From: Mycoplasmataceae bacterium UBA3729
Lineage (GTDB): Bacteria; Bacillota_I; Bacilli_A; Mycoplasmatales; Mycoplasmoidaceae
Length of the DNA stretch: 64,000 bases
NCBI GenBank assembly: GCA_002372615.1
Contig: DFHG01000009.1
Span: 186,001 to 250,000 of the forward strand
Direction: 5' to 3'
The translations under genes and the position numbers were made by a program. Numbering within the stretch: the stretch's first letter is position 1; each line of letters opens with the position of its first letter. A model generated the notes under the pieces. That model saw only the letters and a program-made list of their open reading frames with translations. It was not told where the DNA came from and searched no databases. Positions 8,752 to 20,294 of the stretch are shown piece by piece.

Positions 8752-9146
8752 ATTACTATGTAAAAGTTTAGAATCCATCGAAAAAATTAGGTTTGCAGAA
8801 TCAATTTTATTTGGTAGATTTTGAGTAAGATGGAATAATTGGCTCCAAAGCCTATTATTTGACTCGTTCTCATAGTAGCGATAACTCCAAACACAAATGG
8901 TGTGTCTCCCCGGCGATGGTTGGCTCCTCAACAACTATGCTTCTCCAACACAGTCAGCAATATCTACCGTGCAATTACAATTACGCTAAATTAGCTATCG
9001 ATTAACTAAATTTATAGTTTTACCTTTGTTGGTGCGACTCATTCGAATTCCCTTAAGGTTTCCGTAAAAATTTTTATAGGAAAAATGAGAATTATTCAAG
9101 TCACACCATGGGTACTGAATTCGGAGATGTTGTAATTTGCTAAATA

Positions 9147-9168
9147 CTATTAGATATTTATATCTAAT
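9147..9168. repeat. Perfect inverted repeat near island right end
   Basis: TATTAGATAT and ATATCTAATA flank a TT centre. No T-run follows on either strand, so it is not an obvious terminator. Chance occurrence in AT-rich DNA cannot be excluded. Confidence 0.5.
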
Positions 9169-9206
9169 AAAAGATGTTAACTCCGTTCCATTAAGGCATA
9201 AAGTAT

Positions 9207-9692
9207 TTAAATTTTATTAGTAATTTTTTGAATCACTTCAATTAATTTTTGATATGCTAAATTAGTTAAATCAATACGAATATCATTTCTATCTTTGTAA
9301 TTTGAATTTAATTTGAATGTATAAATCTTATCAATTACACATATTGCTAGTCATGCAAAACCGATTGGTTTATTTTCACTAGGGTTTGGTCCTGCATTGC
9401 CACTAATAGCTATAGTAATATCACTTTGCATTTTTTTATTAAAATTATAAGACAATTCTTTAACGCATTCTTCACTAATAGCGCCAAATTCATTAAGTGT
9501 TTCTTCTTTAACATTAGCTAATTTAGTTTTTGCAAAATTAGTATATACAACTAATCCTCCAAGTAATACTTTACTTGCACCAGGAACAGAAGCTAAATAA
9601 GAACTAATCATTCCAGCAGTAACGGATTCTACTGTAGCAATCTTTAAATTATTTTTTTTTAATAAATCAATAATTTGTTCTTGATAATTCAT
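9207..9692 (-). CDS. cinA: CinA C-terminal domain protein (NMN amidohydrolase type)
   Basis: A 161-residue stand-alone CinA-C domain; in other bacteria this domain (PncC) deamidates nicotinamide mononucleotide in pyridine nucleotide salvage. Recognisable pieces are VESVTAGMISSYLASVPGASK near the start, GGLVVYTNFAKTKLA, and AISGNAGPNPSENKPIG matching the family's GxAGP...KPVG. TGA at 9351-9353 is Trp (position usually VWIA/VYIA) and the frame closes with IEVIQKITNKI. The length is normal for the domain alone. It follows uvrB on the same strand, 68 bases downstream. Confidence 0.88.
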
Positions 9693-9760
9693 ATATATAA
9701 TTTTACTTTATCTAAATTATATAAGTTTTGATAAATTTAAATAATATTTATTTATGGTAA

Positions 9761-11764
9761 TTATGATTTTTGTAAGTTAGCTTCTAATTCAATAATTAAA
9801 TCACGAATAAATGCTGCTTTTTCATATTCTTGTTGTTTTGCAGCTTCAAGCATTTCTTTACGTAATTTTGCAACTGCTTTTGTTTGTTTAATTTTTGAAG
9901 CATTCTTAACTTTATATGTATCCTCATACAATTCGGCTTTTTCTCATAAAACCAAATCATTTCTAATATCTTTAATAATAGTTTTAGGGATGATATTGTG
10001 GAGTTTGTTATATTTTAGTTGAATATTTCTTCTTCGATTAGTTTCATCAATAGCTTTTTGCATGTCAGCAGTTATTTTATCAGCATACATAATAATATGT
10101 CCATTAACATTTCTTGATACACGACCGAATATTTGGATTAAAGCTTTATCATTTCTGAAAAATCCTGGTTTATCAGCATCAAAAATACAAATTAATGATA
10201 CTTCAGGGACATCTAAACCTTCACGTAAAAGATTAATTCCAACAATTACATCATATTTACCCATTCTTAGTTCTTGGATAATTTTAGCTCTTTGTAATGG
10301 TTTCAATCCATGATGAAGATAAGCAACTTTGATTTTTTGATTTTTTAAATAATCAGTTAATGTTTCAGCTAATTTAATTGTTAAAACAGTAATAAATGTT
10401 TTTTCGTTTTTAGCAATTTGTTCTTTTAATTTACTAATCAAATGATCAATTTGATATTTTGTTTTATGGATTTCAATTGTTGGATCAACTAAACCAGTAG
10501 GACGAACAATTTGTTCAACAACTAACCCATGTGATTGATCAATTTCATATTCATTAGGTGTAGCAGAACAATAGATAACATGTTTAATTTTTTTATTAAA
10601 TTCATCAAAATTTAAAGGACGATTATCTAATGCTGATGGTAAACGAAAACCATAATCAACTAAAGAAAGTTTACGATTATGATCTGTATTATACATTCCT
10701 CTTATTTGAGGAATAGTCATATGAGATTCATCAATAACTAATAATCAATTATCATCTTTAAAATAATCAAAAATAGTAAATGGAGTTTCGCCTTCTTCTC
10801 TTAATTCTAAATGTCGTGAATAATTTTCAATTCCGTTACAATAACCAAGTTCTTTTAATGATTCAATATCTGATTTTGTTCTTTGTTCAATCCTTTGCGC
10901 TTCTAATAATTTTTTATTGTCTTTAAAATATTTAACTCTTTCATTTAATTCATTATTTATTCTTTTTATGGATACATCAAATTTTTCATCATTCATAATG
11001 TATTCATTAGCTGGAGGGATGATACAATAAGTAACTTTTTGTGTTATGCTACCTGTTAGTGGATCAACAAAATGAATACTTTCGATTTCATCTCCAAACA
11101 ATGATATTCTAATAATGTAACTATCACTTGTTCCAGGTGCTATTTCTAAAAGATCACCACGAATTCTAAATGTTCCAGGTTTTAAATCAATTTCATTCCG
11201 TTCATATTGTAATTTAACTAAATCATATTTAAGTTTTTTGTAATTTATCTTATCGCCTTTTTTTAAAAATAGTTTATATAAATCATAATCTGCTGGTGAA
11301 ACTGAAGCATAAATAGCTGCTACTGAAGCAATAACAATAACTTTTTTACTATTTGCTAATGAATTAATTGTAGAAAGTCGCATCATTTCGATGTCATTAT
11401 TTCTTTGTGCATTTTTTTCAATGTATGTATCATTTTGAGGGAGATAAGCTTCAGGTTGATAAAAATCAAAATAGGATATGTAATATTCCACATTATTGTT
11501 TTTAAATAATGATTTAAATTCTCCATATAGTTGAGCAGCAAGAGTTTTATTGTGAACAATAATTAAAGTATTAGTTTGTAATTTTTCAATTACATTAGCA
11601 ATTGTAAATGTTTTTCCTGTACCAGTAGCACCTAATAAAACTTGTGATTTAATACCTTGTTTATAATTACTAACTAATTGTTTAATTGCCTTTATTTGAT
11701 CAGCAACCGGATGCATTTTAGTAGTAAGTACTAAATCATTTTTGTCTTTATTTGCTGATATCAT
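9761..11764 (-). CDS. uvrB: Excinuclease ABC subunit B
   Basis: UvrB receives damaged DNA from UvrA and forms the pre-incision complex with UvrC. The 667-residue protein is full length: Walker A GATGTGKT at about 45-52, the beta hairpin region [16 protein letters not shown], then helicase motifs with [26 protein letters not shown] and QIFGRVSRN, and a C-terminal UVR coiled coil ([21 protein letters not shown]) for UvrC contact. ATG 11764 is chosen over the upstream TTG because it begins the conserved region and overlaps the end of secA by 17 bases. TGA codons fall at about 10745 and 9944. Confidence 0.96.
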
Positions 11765-14312
11765 TTTGTTGTTTTTGTTTTGATTGATCAACTTTTTGTT
11801 TTAATTTATTAATTGCTGCTTCTTGTTTATCTTTGATATCCAATTTAAAATTTGGTTCATGATTAAAGGCATTTTTAATAACTTCATTACTATATTGATC
11901 TTGAATACTATTAATTGCATTTGCATCAACATTATAAGGTGCTAAGATATTAGCAAATTCATTAAACATTGCTTCATTAATTTTTGGAACATAAATTCGG
12001 TTAATGTTAAGTACAACTGAATGAGCTACATTATTTTTCATCTTTTGAAAGTGTTCATCTGCTTCACTAATGTAAATATTTAATGGTGAACGTTGCTCTA
12101 AACTTCTTAAATTCACACCTTCTCTAATTTTCATCATTAAATCCAAATGATTAGTTCAATTAAAGTCAAGTGATTGAATAATAATATTTTTAAAGATTGA
12201 GTTAGCTTGGTCAATGGTTAACAATTCAGCGCGTTTATCAAAACTTAAACAGATAATTGCATAAATAATATTTCTTACTTCATCAATACTTTTATTTCTA
12301 AAGAATTCAGGAGAAACAATATTTGTATTAAATAATTTTGTATTAATTGCTTCAGCTAATCTTACTTCATCAACAAACATTTCATTTTTTGTTGATTTAA
12401 ACACATTTACTAAATCATTAGCAACAACTTTAGCCATATTTTTAGCAACCTGTAAATTTGAAACATTCTTTAAAATTTGATCTCTTTGTTTGTAAACCAA
12501 CTCTCTTTGATTAGATAATACACTATCATAATCAATTAAGTTTTTACGCATATCATAGTTAAGAGCTTCAACTTTTTTCTGTGCACCTCTAATTAATTTA
12601 GTAAAAAATCATGAATCATAGTAATCATTATTAATTTTATTAGAACTTTTCTCTTGTTTTTCAATAGCAAATCGTTTAAATAAAGTATCTTCTAGACTAA
12701 CAAAAAACCTTGTAATACCAGGGTCACCTTGTCTGCCACTACGTCCTCTTAATTGGTTATCAACACGACGTGATTCATGGTGAGCTGTACCAATAACATA
12801 TAATCCACCAAGCTCTTTAACTCCTTCGCCTAGTTTAATGTCAGTACCTCTACCTGCCATGTTAGTTGAAATAGTAATCATTCCTTTTTGGCCAGCCATA
12901 GAAACAATTTGAGCTTCTTTTAAATGGTTTTTAGCATTAAGTAATTGGAATTTTAAACCTTTATTTTTCAAAAAATAAACTAATTCTTCAGAATCATCAA
13001 CAGATTCAGTACCAACTAGTATAGGTTGGCCAGTTGCATTAACTCTAACTATTTCTGCTACAACGTGAGCTCATTTACTTACTTTATTCTCAAATACATA
13101 ATCATTTAAGTCTTTTCTAATAACAGGTTTATTAGTTGGAATATTAACAACTACCATGTTATAAATTTTCAAGAATTCTTCGGCTTCAGTCATCGCAGTT
13201 CCACTAACACCAGCTAATTTATTATAAAGACGGAAGAAAGATTGATATGTGATTGTTGCTACAACAACATTTTCAGGATCAATTTTTACTCTTTCTTTTG
13301 CTTGGATAGCTTGTTGTAATCCAGCATTATAACTTCTTCCTTCAAGAACTCTGCCAGTAAAGTGGTCAACTAATAACACTTTATCTTCTCTAACAATGTA
13401 TTCAACACCATTTTGAAATACAAAATTAGCCATTAATGAATTTTTTATTTTGTGATAAAGTTCAGAATTTTTAAAATCAAACAAATTTTTAATTCGGTAG
13501 TATTGTTCAGTTTTTTTAACACCTGAATCAGTTAAATTAATAGAATTTGCCTCATGGTCTATGGTGTAATCCTCTGGTTTCAAAGTAGAAACAAATTCAT
13601 CAATATCAACATACATTGATAAATCTTGTTTTGGCATTCCTGAAATAATTAAAGGTACACGTGCTTCATCAATTAAAACTGAATCTGCTTCATCAATAAT
13701 TGCAAAGTTTAATTCCCTAATAACTTTGTCTTCATATCTTTGCACCATATTATCTCTAAGATAATCAAAACCAAGTTCAGAGTTAGTTGTATAAGTAATA
13801 TCACAAGCATACATCTGTCTTTTTTGTGCAGGTGTAAAACTTGATAAATTATAACCAACTGTAATCCCAAGTGGGTTAAGTGCCTCTGCACAAAATTTAG
13901 CATCACGTTGTACCAAATATTCATTAACCGTAACAACATGGATACCATGTTTTAATAATGCATTTAAATAAGCAACAAGAACAATAACAACTGTTTTACC
14001 TTCACCAGTATACATTTCAGCGAAGTCACCACCATTAGCAATAATAGCACCAATAAGTTGAACTTTGTAAGCAAAAATATGATGAACACGATAAATTGCT
14101 TCTCTTGCTACAGCTAAAGCATTAGGCAAAATATCAAATAAACTTTGACCATTTTTTAATTGTTCAATAAAAACATTGGTCATATTTGATAATTCAGCAT
14201 TAGATTTTTTACGATAAATTGGAGATAAGTTATCAATATAGTTTGCTAATCGTTTAGCTTTTTTTAATAACTTTCTACTAGGTGAAAAAACGTTCCATTG
14301 ACTTAAACTCAT
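11748..14312 (-). CDS. secA: Preprotein translocase ATPase SecA
   Basis: SecA pushes unfolded secretory proteins through SecYEG. The product has 854 residues. Seen in order: Walker A TGEGKT (about 102-107), the DEAD-type box [17 protein letters not shown], the substrate-binding domain, the second nucleotide domain ([29 protein letters not shown]), then the helical scaffold. The C-terminus ends [10 protein letters not shown] and has no zinc-binding tail, as is usual in mycoplasmas. Three TGA codons are read as Trp (near 13071, 12609 and 12156). Lipoproteins in this window would be its clients. It is divergent from the hydrolase gene across 50 bases. Confidence 0.97.
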
Positions 14313-14362
14313 AAAGACAATATATTATATTTATAATAATATAATAAAAAAACATTTCATTC

Positions 14363-15229
14363 ATGGAAAAAATTAAATTATTGGTTGGAAAGAAAACAGT
14401 TATTGATTGTTTATCCAATAAAGAACTTAATAAAACAAGAAATTTAGTTATTCATATTCCTGCTGTATATATGTCTTGTAGTTGTATGAAGTATTTTAAT
14501 ATTCCTTATGAATATAATTTCACTGTTTTGTGTGTTGAATTAATCAAAAATAATAACAATAATTTAAAAGAAACTCGATACAATCGATATTATTTAAATA
14601 TCATTCATTTAATAATTAACAAAATTAAATCTCTTTATCCAAATATTAAGAAAATAATTTTAACTGGTGAATCATGAGGAGCAAATCTTGCAATGATTTA
14701 TGCAAGAAAATATTTCAATAATATTGATGGTATTGTTTGTTGAAATGGTTGCAAAAAAGTTATTACAATACTTGATGAAAAAAGTAGAAGACATAATTTT
14801 TTTACTAATGCATGGAAACATGTTTTGTCTTTACTATTTAATTGTAATTTTTATTCGACCAGAGGTAATATTTCACAATTAACAGATAATGATATTTTTA
14901 TTCGTTTAAGTAAAATTAAAAAAATGAATTCGGAAGCTAATACAAGTTCACGAGTAAATCTTGCTGTATGATTTTCTATGCGTCCTGCATGGAAATCATT
15001 AAAAAAAATTTTTAAAATGAATCAAAAATTGCCATTTACTTACATTCAATCACAACAAGATGTTTATTACAAAGTAAATAAATTTGATGTTGAAAAAATT
15101 AAAAAGAATAGTAGTGGGTATAATAATTTAATTTTGGTAAAAAAAGGATATCATTTGCTTTCATTGGATCAACATAATAACGATCAGATTATTTGAAAAT
15201 CAATTAATAAAATGTTGGATGATAAATAA
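14363..15229 (+). CDS. Putative alpha/beta hydrolase
   Basis: A 288-residue cytoplasmic protein with a nucleophile elbow TGESWGANLAMIYARKY (G-x-S-x-G; Trp encoded by TGA) at about residues 101-117 and a candidate catalytic His late in the protein (KGYHLLSLD). The spacing fits a small lipase/esterase-like alpha/beta hydrolase, a family common in mycoplasmas. The acid residue cannot be assigned with confidence. Five TGA codons. The TAA overlaps the ATG of the following lipid kinase gene, so both are probably one transcript and may both act on lipids; that link is inferred from position only. Confidence 0.7.
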
Positions 15230-16116
15230 TGGAAATTAATGTAATTATTAATGTTACCTCTAATTTAGGAAAAACTGGTCAATATGTTTCACAAATTAAA
15301 AAATATTTTAAAGAGAAGAATATTAAATTTTCTTTATTTGTAACAAAATATATTGGACATGCTACAGAATTGGCTAAAAAAATTACAGCTTCTAATAACA
15401 AAAAAATTCTTATAATTGTTGGTGGTGATGGCACTATTCATGAAGCATTAAATGGTATCGTTAATTTTGAGAATACATATTTTGCAGCTATTCCTGCAGG
15501 AAGTGGTAATGATTTTTTAAATAATTTTGATACTAACAAATACAAAAATATTAGAGAACGTTTAGATGGTATATTAAAAAATAACTATGAATATGTTGAT
15601 TTTTTACTCATAAACAATAAATTAAGAGGAATAGAATCTGTTGGTTTTGGTATTGTTAGTAATATTTTAAAAAGTTATTATAAACTAAAACGATTTTCTC
15701 CTAAAACAAGATACCGTTTAGCTACATTAAGACACACAATATTTTACACTCCAGATAAATTCAATTATTCAATTGATGGTAAAAAAAATTGAATACAAGC
15801 TAAATGTATCATTTTTGAAATAGGAAATGGTAAGACAATTGGTGGTGGAATTAATGTAATTCCACATGGTGATATTAAAGATAATTTAATTTCAGTGTCA
15901 TATATTGAACCTATTAATCACTTTCTTATTCCTTTTGCATTCAGAAATTTATTAAAAAAAGATGCAAGTGTATTAAAAAAGAATCATCGATTTTTTACAA
16001 AAAGCATTTCAATTAGATTAAATAAACCAATTTATCACATTGATGGTCAATTATATACTGATACTTCTACTCTCGATATAAAAATTGTTCATAATAAGCT
16101 AAAATTCATTTATTAG
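15229..16116 (+). CDS. Diacylglycerol/lipid kinase family protein (DagK/YegS)
   Basis: A 295-residue protein of the DAGK catalytic family, which phosphorylates diacylglycerol or related lipids with ATP and recycles lipid to phosphatidate. It starts MEINVIINVTSNLGKTG and carries the nucleotide-binding signature IIVGGDGTIHEALNGI (about 63-78) and PAGSGNDFLNNF (about 88-99). The C-terminal beta-rich domain is interrupted in the standard code by TGA at 15790-15792, read as Trp. The length is normal. The assignment to the DgkB or YegS branch cannot be made by eye. Confidence 0.9.
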
Positions 16117-16141
16117 TTGAATAAATATAATTTATTTATTG

Positions 16142-16795
16142 ATGGAAACAAGAATAAAAAAATGAGAAAATTACCGAAAAAAGATTGTTAATCAAGATCA
16201 TTTTTTTAATCTTGATGATAAACAAGAAAAGAAAATTCAATCATATCACAATCGTATTAATAGAATTAGTCAAAATATTCTTACTAACGGAGAGGAGATG
16301 GATGATACTATCATTCCTCTTATTGTTAATGATCATAATAAGAAAAAAATGTTCAATGATCTAAAAAAAGTTGTACAAACAGTTGGGGAAGAAAAAAGAG
16401 AAATCATTACTCAAGAAATCAAAGATGTTTTATATTCATATAAAAATAATTCCATTATTGATCCACAAACAAATAAAATTTCTAAATCATGATTGCAAAA
16501 TGAAAGTAGATATAATGACTTAGAAAATTATGAAAAATTAATCAATTTAACTGAACAAAAATTAATTGAATTTCAAACTACAAGTAGTCAAAAAATAGAT
16601 AATTTAGAAAAAGCAATTAATGAGAATGTAAAAGCAACTCATGAAGATTTAGAAACATATAAGGTTGACAAAATTTCAGAAAAAATTAAGAAAAAAACAA
16701 ATCGAAAATTCTATTTCTTTTTAATTTCTGTAATTGTTATTGTAATTATTGCAATAATTACATTAGTTATTATAAGGTTGGTGTACTATGCATAG
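16142..16795 (+). CDS. Hypothetical tail-anchored coiled-coil protein
   Basis: Unrecognised 217-residue protein. Reading TGA at 16163-16165 and 16490-16492 as Trp joins a start at ATG 16142 (METRIKKWENYRKK) to the body. It is charged and helical throughout, with coiled-coil character between about residues 120 and 180, and ends in one transmembrane helix (FYFFLISVIVIVIIAIITLV). The C-terminus overlaps the cmk start by 8 bases, so it belongs to the cmk-der-gpsA transcript. A TATAAT at 16126-16131 precedes its start. Confidence 0.7.
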
Positions 16796-17444
16796 ATTTT
16801 ATCAAATAGCTATTGATGGACCATGTGGTGTTGGAAAATCAACGATAGCAAATAACATTGCTAAAAAATTAAATTTTACTTACATTAATACTGGGGCAAT
16901 GTACCGTTGTTATGCATTGAATCTTTTAAACAATAATATTGATATAAATGATACAAATGCCATTTTAAAAACTATTAAAAAATCTAATATTGAATTAAAC
17001 GATAATAAATACTTTTTAAATGGTATAGATGTGACTAAAGATATTAGTAATGCTAATATTTCTATATTATCTAGTAAAATTGCCACTATTAGTGAAGTAA
17101 GAAAAATATGTGTGTCTTTACAACAAAAAATTGCTCAAGGTATTAATTGTGTGATGGAAGGAAGAGATATAGGTTCAATTGTTTTACCAAATGCTACTCT
17201 TAAAGTATATTTAGATGCTAATATTGATTTAAGAGCAAAACGAAGATGATTACAAATGAATAAAAATGAAAGTTTTGACTCCGTTAAAGAAAAAATTATT
17301 GAACGAGATAATAAAGACAAAAATAGAGAAATTTCACCATTGGTAAGATTACCTGAAGCTTTTTATATTTATGATCATGGCCAATCTATTAATGAAATAT
17401 CAAATTTAATAATTGAAAAATTTAAGGAAATTATTAATGAATAA
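16788..17444 (+). CDS. cmk: Cytidylate kinase
   Basis: Cmk phosphorylates CMP and dCMP with ATP. The protein has 218 residues with P-loop DGPCGVGKSTIANNIAKKL (about 10-28), the NTGAMYR motif, the GRDIGSIVLPNATLKVYLDA strand, and the lid RAKRRW followed by ERD...R..SPLV. One TGA (17247-17249) is Trp. It overlaps the preceding gene by 8 bases and der by 8 bases; the cmk-der order is a common Firmicutes arrangement. Confidence 0.96.
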
Positions 17445-18792
17445 AGTTGTTATTGTAGGTAAACCGAATGTAGGTAAATCAACAATATTCAATCGTTTAA
17501 TTAGAGAAAAACGATCAATTGTTTATAGTGAAGCTGGAGTAACAAGAGATCGAATTTATGGTGAAGTATCATGGTTAAATAATACATTTACTTTAATTGA
17601 TACAGGTGGATTAACTAGTAAGGATCAACCTTTTAAAAAACAAATTAATATTCAAGTAAATTACGCATTAGAAGAAGCAAATTTGATTTTATTTATTGTT
17701 TCTTCTAAAGAAGTAATAGATGCTAACGATTATTACATTTCAAAAATGTTAAAAAAATATAAAGATAAAAAAGTTCTTTTGGTTGTAAATAAAGCAGAAA
17801 ATAAAGAAAAAAGTCCTAATACAGAAAATGCTTACTATTCATTAAATTTTGGTGCACCACAATATATTTCTGCTGAGCATAGTATTGGTATAGGCGATTT
17901 ATTAGATAAAGTCATTAGCGAATTAAAAAATACTAAATTAACTAATAAAAATAATGATTTAAATGATTCATTGTGTTTTTGCATAATAGGAAGACCAAAT
18001 GTTGGTAAATCAACATTAACTAATGCAATTCTTAATTATGAGCGTGTTTTAGTTTCTCCTATCCCTAACACTACTAGAGATAGTATTTATGTTAGTTTTA
18101 AATATCATAATAAAAAATATACTATTGTTGATACAGCAGGAATAAGAAGAAAAGGTAAAATTATTGATGCAATTGAAAAATATGCATTAATCAGAACAAA
18201 TGAAGCAATAAATAAGAGCAAATTTATTATTTTATTGTTAGATGGAAATGAAGAATTTAATGAACAAGATGAGATTATTGGTGGTCTTGCATTCAAAGCT
18301 AACATTCCTACTATTATTGTTGTTAATAAATGGGAATTAGTGGAAAAAGACTCACTAACAAACAATAAATTTATTAAAAATATTAGAGCAAGATTTAAAT
18401 ATCTATCATGAGCACCAATTGTTTTTATTAGTGCAAAAGAAAATAAAAACATTCATAATATTTTTGAAACTATAAATAAAATGAATGAACAATTAAATAT
18501 TAGAGTTAATAATTCATTATTAAATGAAGTTATTTTAAAAGCATCATCGAATGTTCCTCCAACATTACATAAAGGTGGAAGACTTAATATTTCTTATGCT
18601 ACACAAGTTAATGGTCAAATTCCTACATTTGTAATTTTTACTAACAATCCTAAATATTTACATTTTTCATATGCACGATATATAGAAAATGTGATTAGAT
18701 CTTCATTTGGTATTAATTTAGTTCCGATAACTATATACTATAAAGATAAGAACTCTCGAATTAGAGGAATAAAGGAGAAAATTAATGAGTAA
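17437..18792 (+). CDS. der: GTPase Der (EngA)
   Basis: Der is the tandem-GTPase needed for 50S ribosome assembly. The 451-residue protein has two G domains, each with its P-loop (GKPNVGKST near residue 7 and GRPNVGKST near residue 187), DTGG/DTAG switch motifs and NK(A/W)E base-specificity motifs, and a C-terminal KH-like domain (PPTLHKGGRLNISYATQ...). ATG 17437 is chosen because the family begins within two or three residues of the first strand. TGA at 18409-18411 is Trp. It overlaps gpsA by 8 bases. Confidence 0.97.
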
Positions 18793-19777
18793 TAAAATAG
18801 CAATTTTAGGTACGGGTGCATGAGGAACTGCTTTAGCTAATGTGTTATTAGAAAATAATAATCATGTAGCTATGTGAGGAATTGATGAAGAGGAAATTAA
18901 TGATCTTAATAATCAATGTAATAGTAAATATTATGGTCACAAGAAATTAAATCGTCCTTTGAATTTTGCAACAAAAGAAATCACTCATATTATTGATTTT
19001 TATCCTGATATTATTATTCTTGCTGTTCCATCAATCCATATTGAGAATACAATTAATTTAATTATTAGTCGTTTAAAAAATAAACCTATTTTTATTAATG
19101 TAGCTAAAGGTTTCAATCAAAAAACATTGAAAACATGATCATATACTATTGATTTATTGATTAAGAATAAATCAAAAGGATTAGTTACTTTAATTGGTCC
19201 AAGTTTTGCTACTGAAGTATTTAAAAAAGCAATTACTATTGTTAACATTATTTCATCTAATAACTCTATTCTTAAAATTGTGAAAAATGTATTCGAAACA
19301 TCATACTTTAAATGTATTATTCATAATGATGTAAAAGGAGCTGAATGTATAAGTGCCTTAAAAAATGTAATGGCTATTGCTAGTGGTATTATTTATGCAC
19401 AACATACTTCAATTAATACAAGATCAGCAATTTTAGCACAAATTGCTCGAGAAATTTCATATATTATTGAAGTAATGGGAGGGGAGAAAGATACTCTTTA
19501 TCAATTTTGTGGAATTGGTGATATATTTTTAACATGTACAAGTAGTAAATCACGTAATTTTTCATTTGGTAAAAATATTGGCAAAAGTAGTTATCGTAAA
19601 ATGAAAAAGAAACTTAAAACATTAACTATTGAAGGTTATTGGTCAACAAAAATTGCTTATCAAATTATTAAAAAATATCATATTCCTGCTCCAATAATTA
19701 CACATATTTATAAAACACTTTATGAAAATGAGAATGAGAAGAAATTCATTCAAAACATTATTCCTGAAATTGACTAA
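18785..19777 (+). CDS. gpsA: Glycerol-3-phosphate dehydrogenase [NAD(P)+]
   Basis: GpsA reduces dihydroxyacetone phosphate to sn-glycerol 3-phosphate for phospholipid synthesis, feeding PlsY, also encoded in this window. The 330-residue protein begins with the Rossmann motif ILGTGAWGTALANVL, then ILAVPS, VAKGF, the GPSFATEV motif, and the catalytic-region Lys in ALKNVMAIASG. Trp codons are mostly TGA (18821, 18875, 19136). The start is 8 bases inside der. The 3' end overlaps the convergent recU gene by 20 bases. Confidence 0.95.
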
Positions 19778-20273
19778 TTTTGTTCATACATTCAATCAAA
19801 TTTAAAATTCCTGGATAAACAATTTTTAGTTCATAACTAAATTTATTTAATTCTTCTATAGACATATAATTTCTTTTAAAACTCTTTTTATAATCTAATA
19901 TCGTTTTGAATAAAATTAAATAAAATTTGTTGATTTGTTTAACAAATACAATAATGAAACATATGCAATTTTCATAGGTAAGCATGTTATCAAGATAGAT
20001 AAATTGATGTTTTTTGATATTTGCAAAATTAAAAATATCATCAACTTCTTTTGCTTCAAATTCTCATCTTTTATTTTTGTAAGTTCCTATATAATCAACA
20101 GTTGATTTACCAATTAATTTACCTAAGAAGAAATTGTCATTAACTTTTTTTATGATTTTAAATGGAACATTTCTTTTTTCAATGTATGCAATTTTGTGCA
20201 AAAGAAGATAATTGATTGTTCGATTAATTACTTCTTCTAGATACATGCCTTTATTAGCAAATATATTATTCAT
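19758..20273 (-). CDS. recU: Holliday junction resolvase RecU
   Basis: RecU cleaves four-way junctions, working with RuvAB in Gram-positive bacteria; ruvA and ruvB are 2-3 kb away here. The 171-residue protein shows NKGMYLEEVINRTINYLL at the start, then STVDYIGTYKNKRWEFEAKEV (about 57-77), matching the family's active-site block with its Asp and ExK residues, and FNFANIKKHQ following. The Trp in that block is TGA. The length fits the family (170-200). Identification rests on this block; the C-terminal half is diverged. Confidence 0.85.
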
Positions 20274-20294
20274 ATATAATAATATAAACTTTTT

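Larger units (their letters stand above)
5611..9206. mobile_element. Horizontally acquired island next to tRNA-Leu
   Basis: This 3.6-kb stretch differs from everything around it. It is visibly richer in G+C. Its open frames contain 12 TGG and no TGA Trp codons, whereas neighbouring host genes use mostly TGA (for example 7 of 7 in adhE and 8 of 10 in the flavodiiron gene). It carries a decayed serine-recombinase C-terminus at its left end. The contents are a NERD-domain membrane protein, a small membrane protein and an unknown 328-residue protein, all on the plus strand. I found no duplicated tRNA 3' end at the right side, so the limits given are simply the tRNA end and the next host gene (cinA). 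The donor probably uses the standard code. Confidence 0.65.
8645..9206. other. Non-coding or decayed right end of the island
   Basis: 562 bases without a convincing gene. From about 8816 to 9120 the base composition is clearly richer in G+C than the host. On the minus strand one frame from ATG at about 9044 to 8725 has three TAG/TAA-type stops, then runs open for about 70 residues (PSPGRHTICVWSYRYYENES...), which may be a decayed gene. Also present are 15-base direct repeats at 8706 and 8737 and a perfect 10-bp inverted repeat at 9147-9168. No RNA family was recognised. Confidence 0.5.

Noticed and set aside
8816..9120. Possible tmRNA, RNase P RNA or group I intron in the GC-shifted stretch
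   Set aside because: No tRNA-like ends, no GAGGAAAGTCC-type core and no intron core motifs could be found.
5526..9206. Duplicated tRNA-Leu 3' end (att) at the right side of the island
   Set aside because: Only an 8-base chance match (ACTCCGTT near 9180) was found, and in the wrong part of the tRNA.
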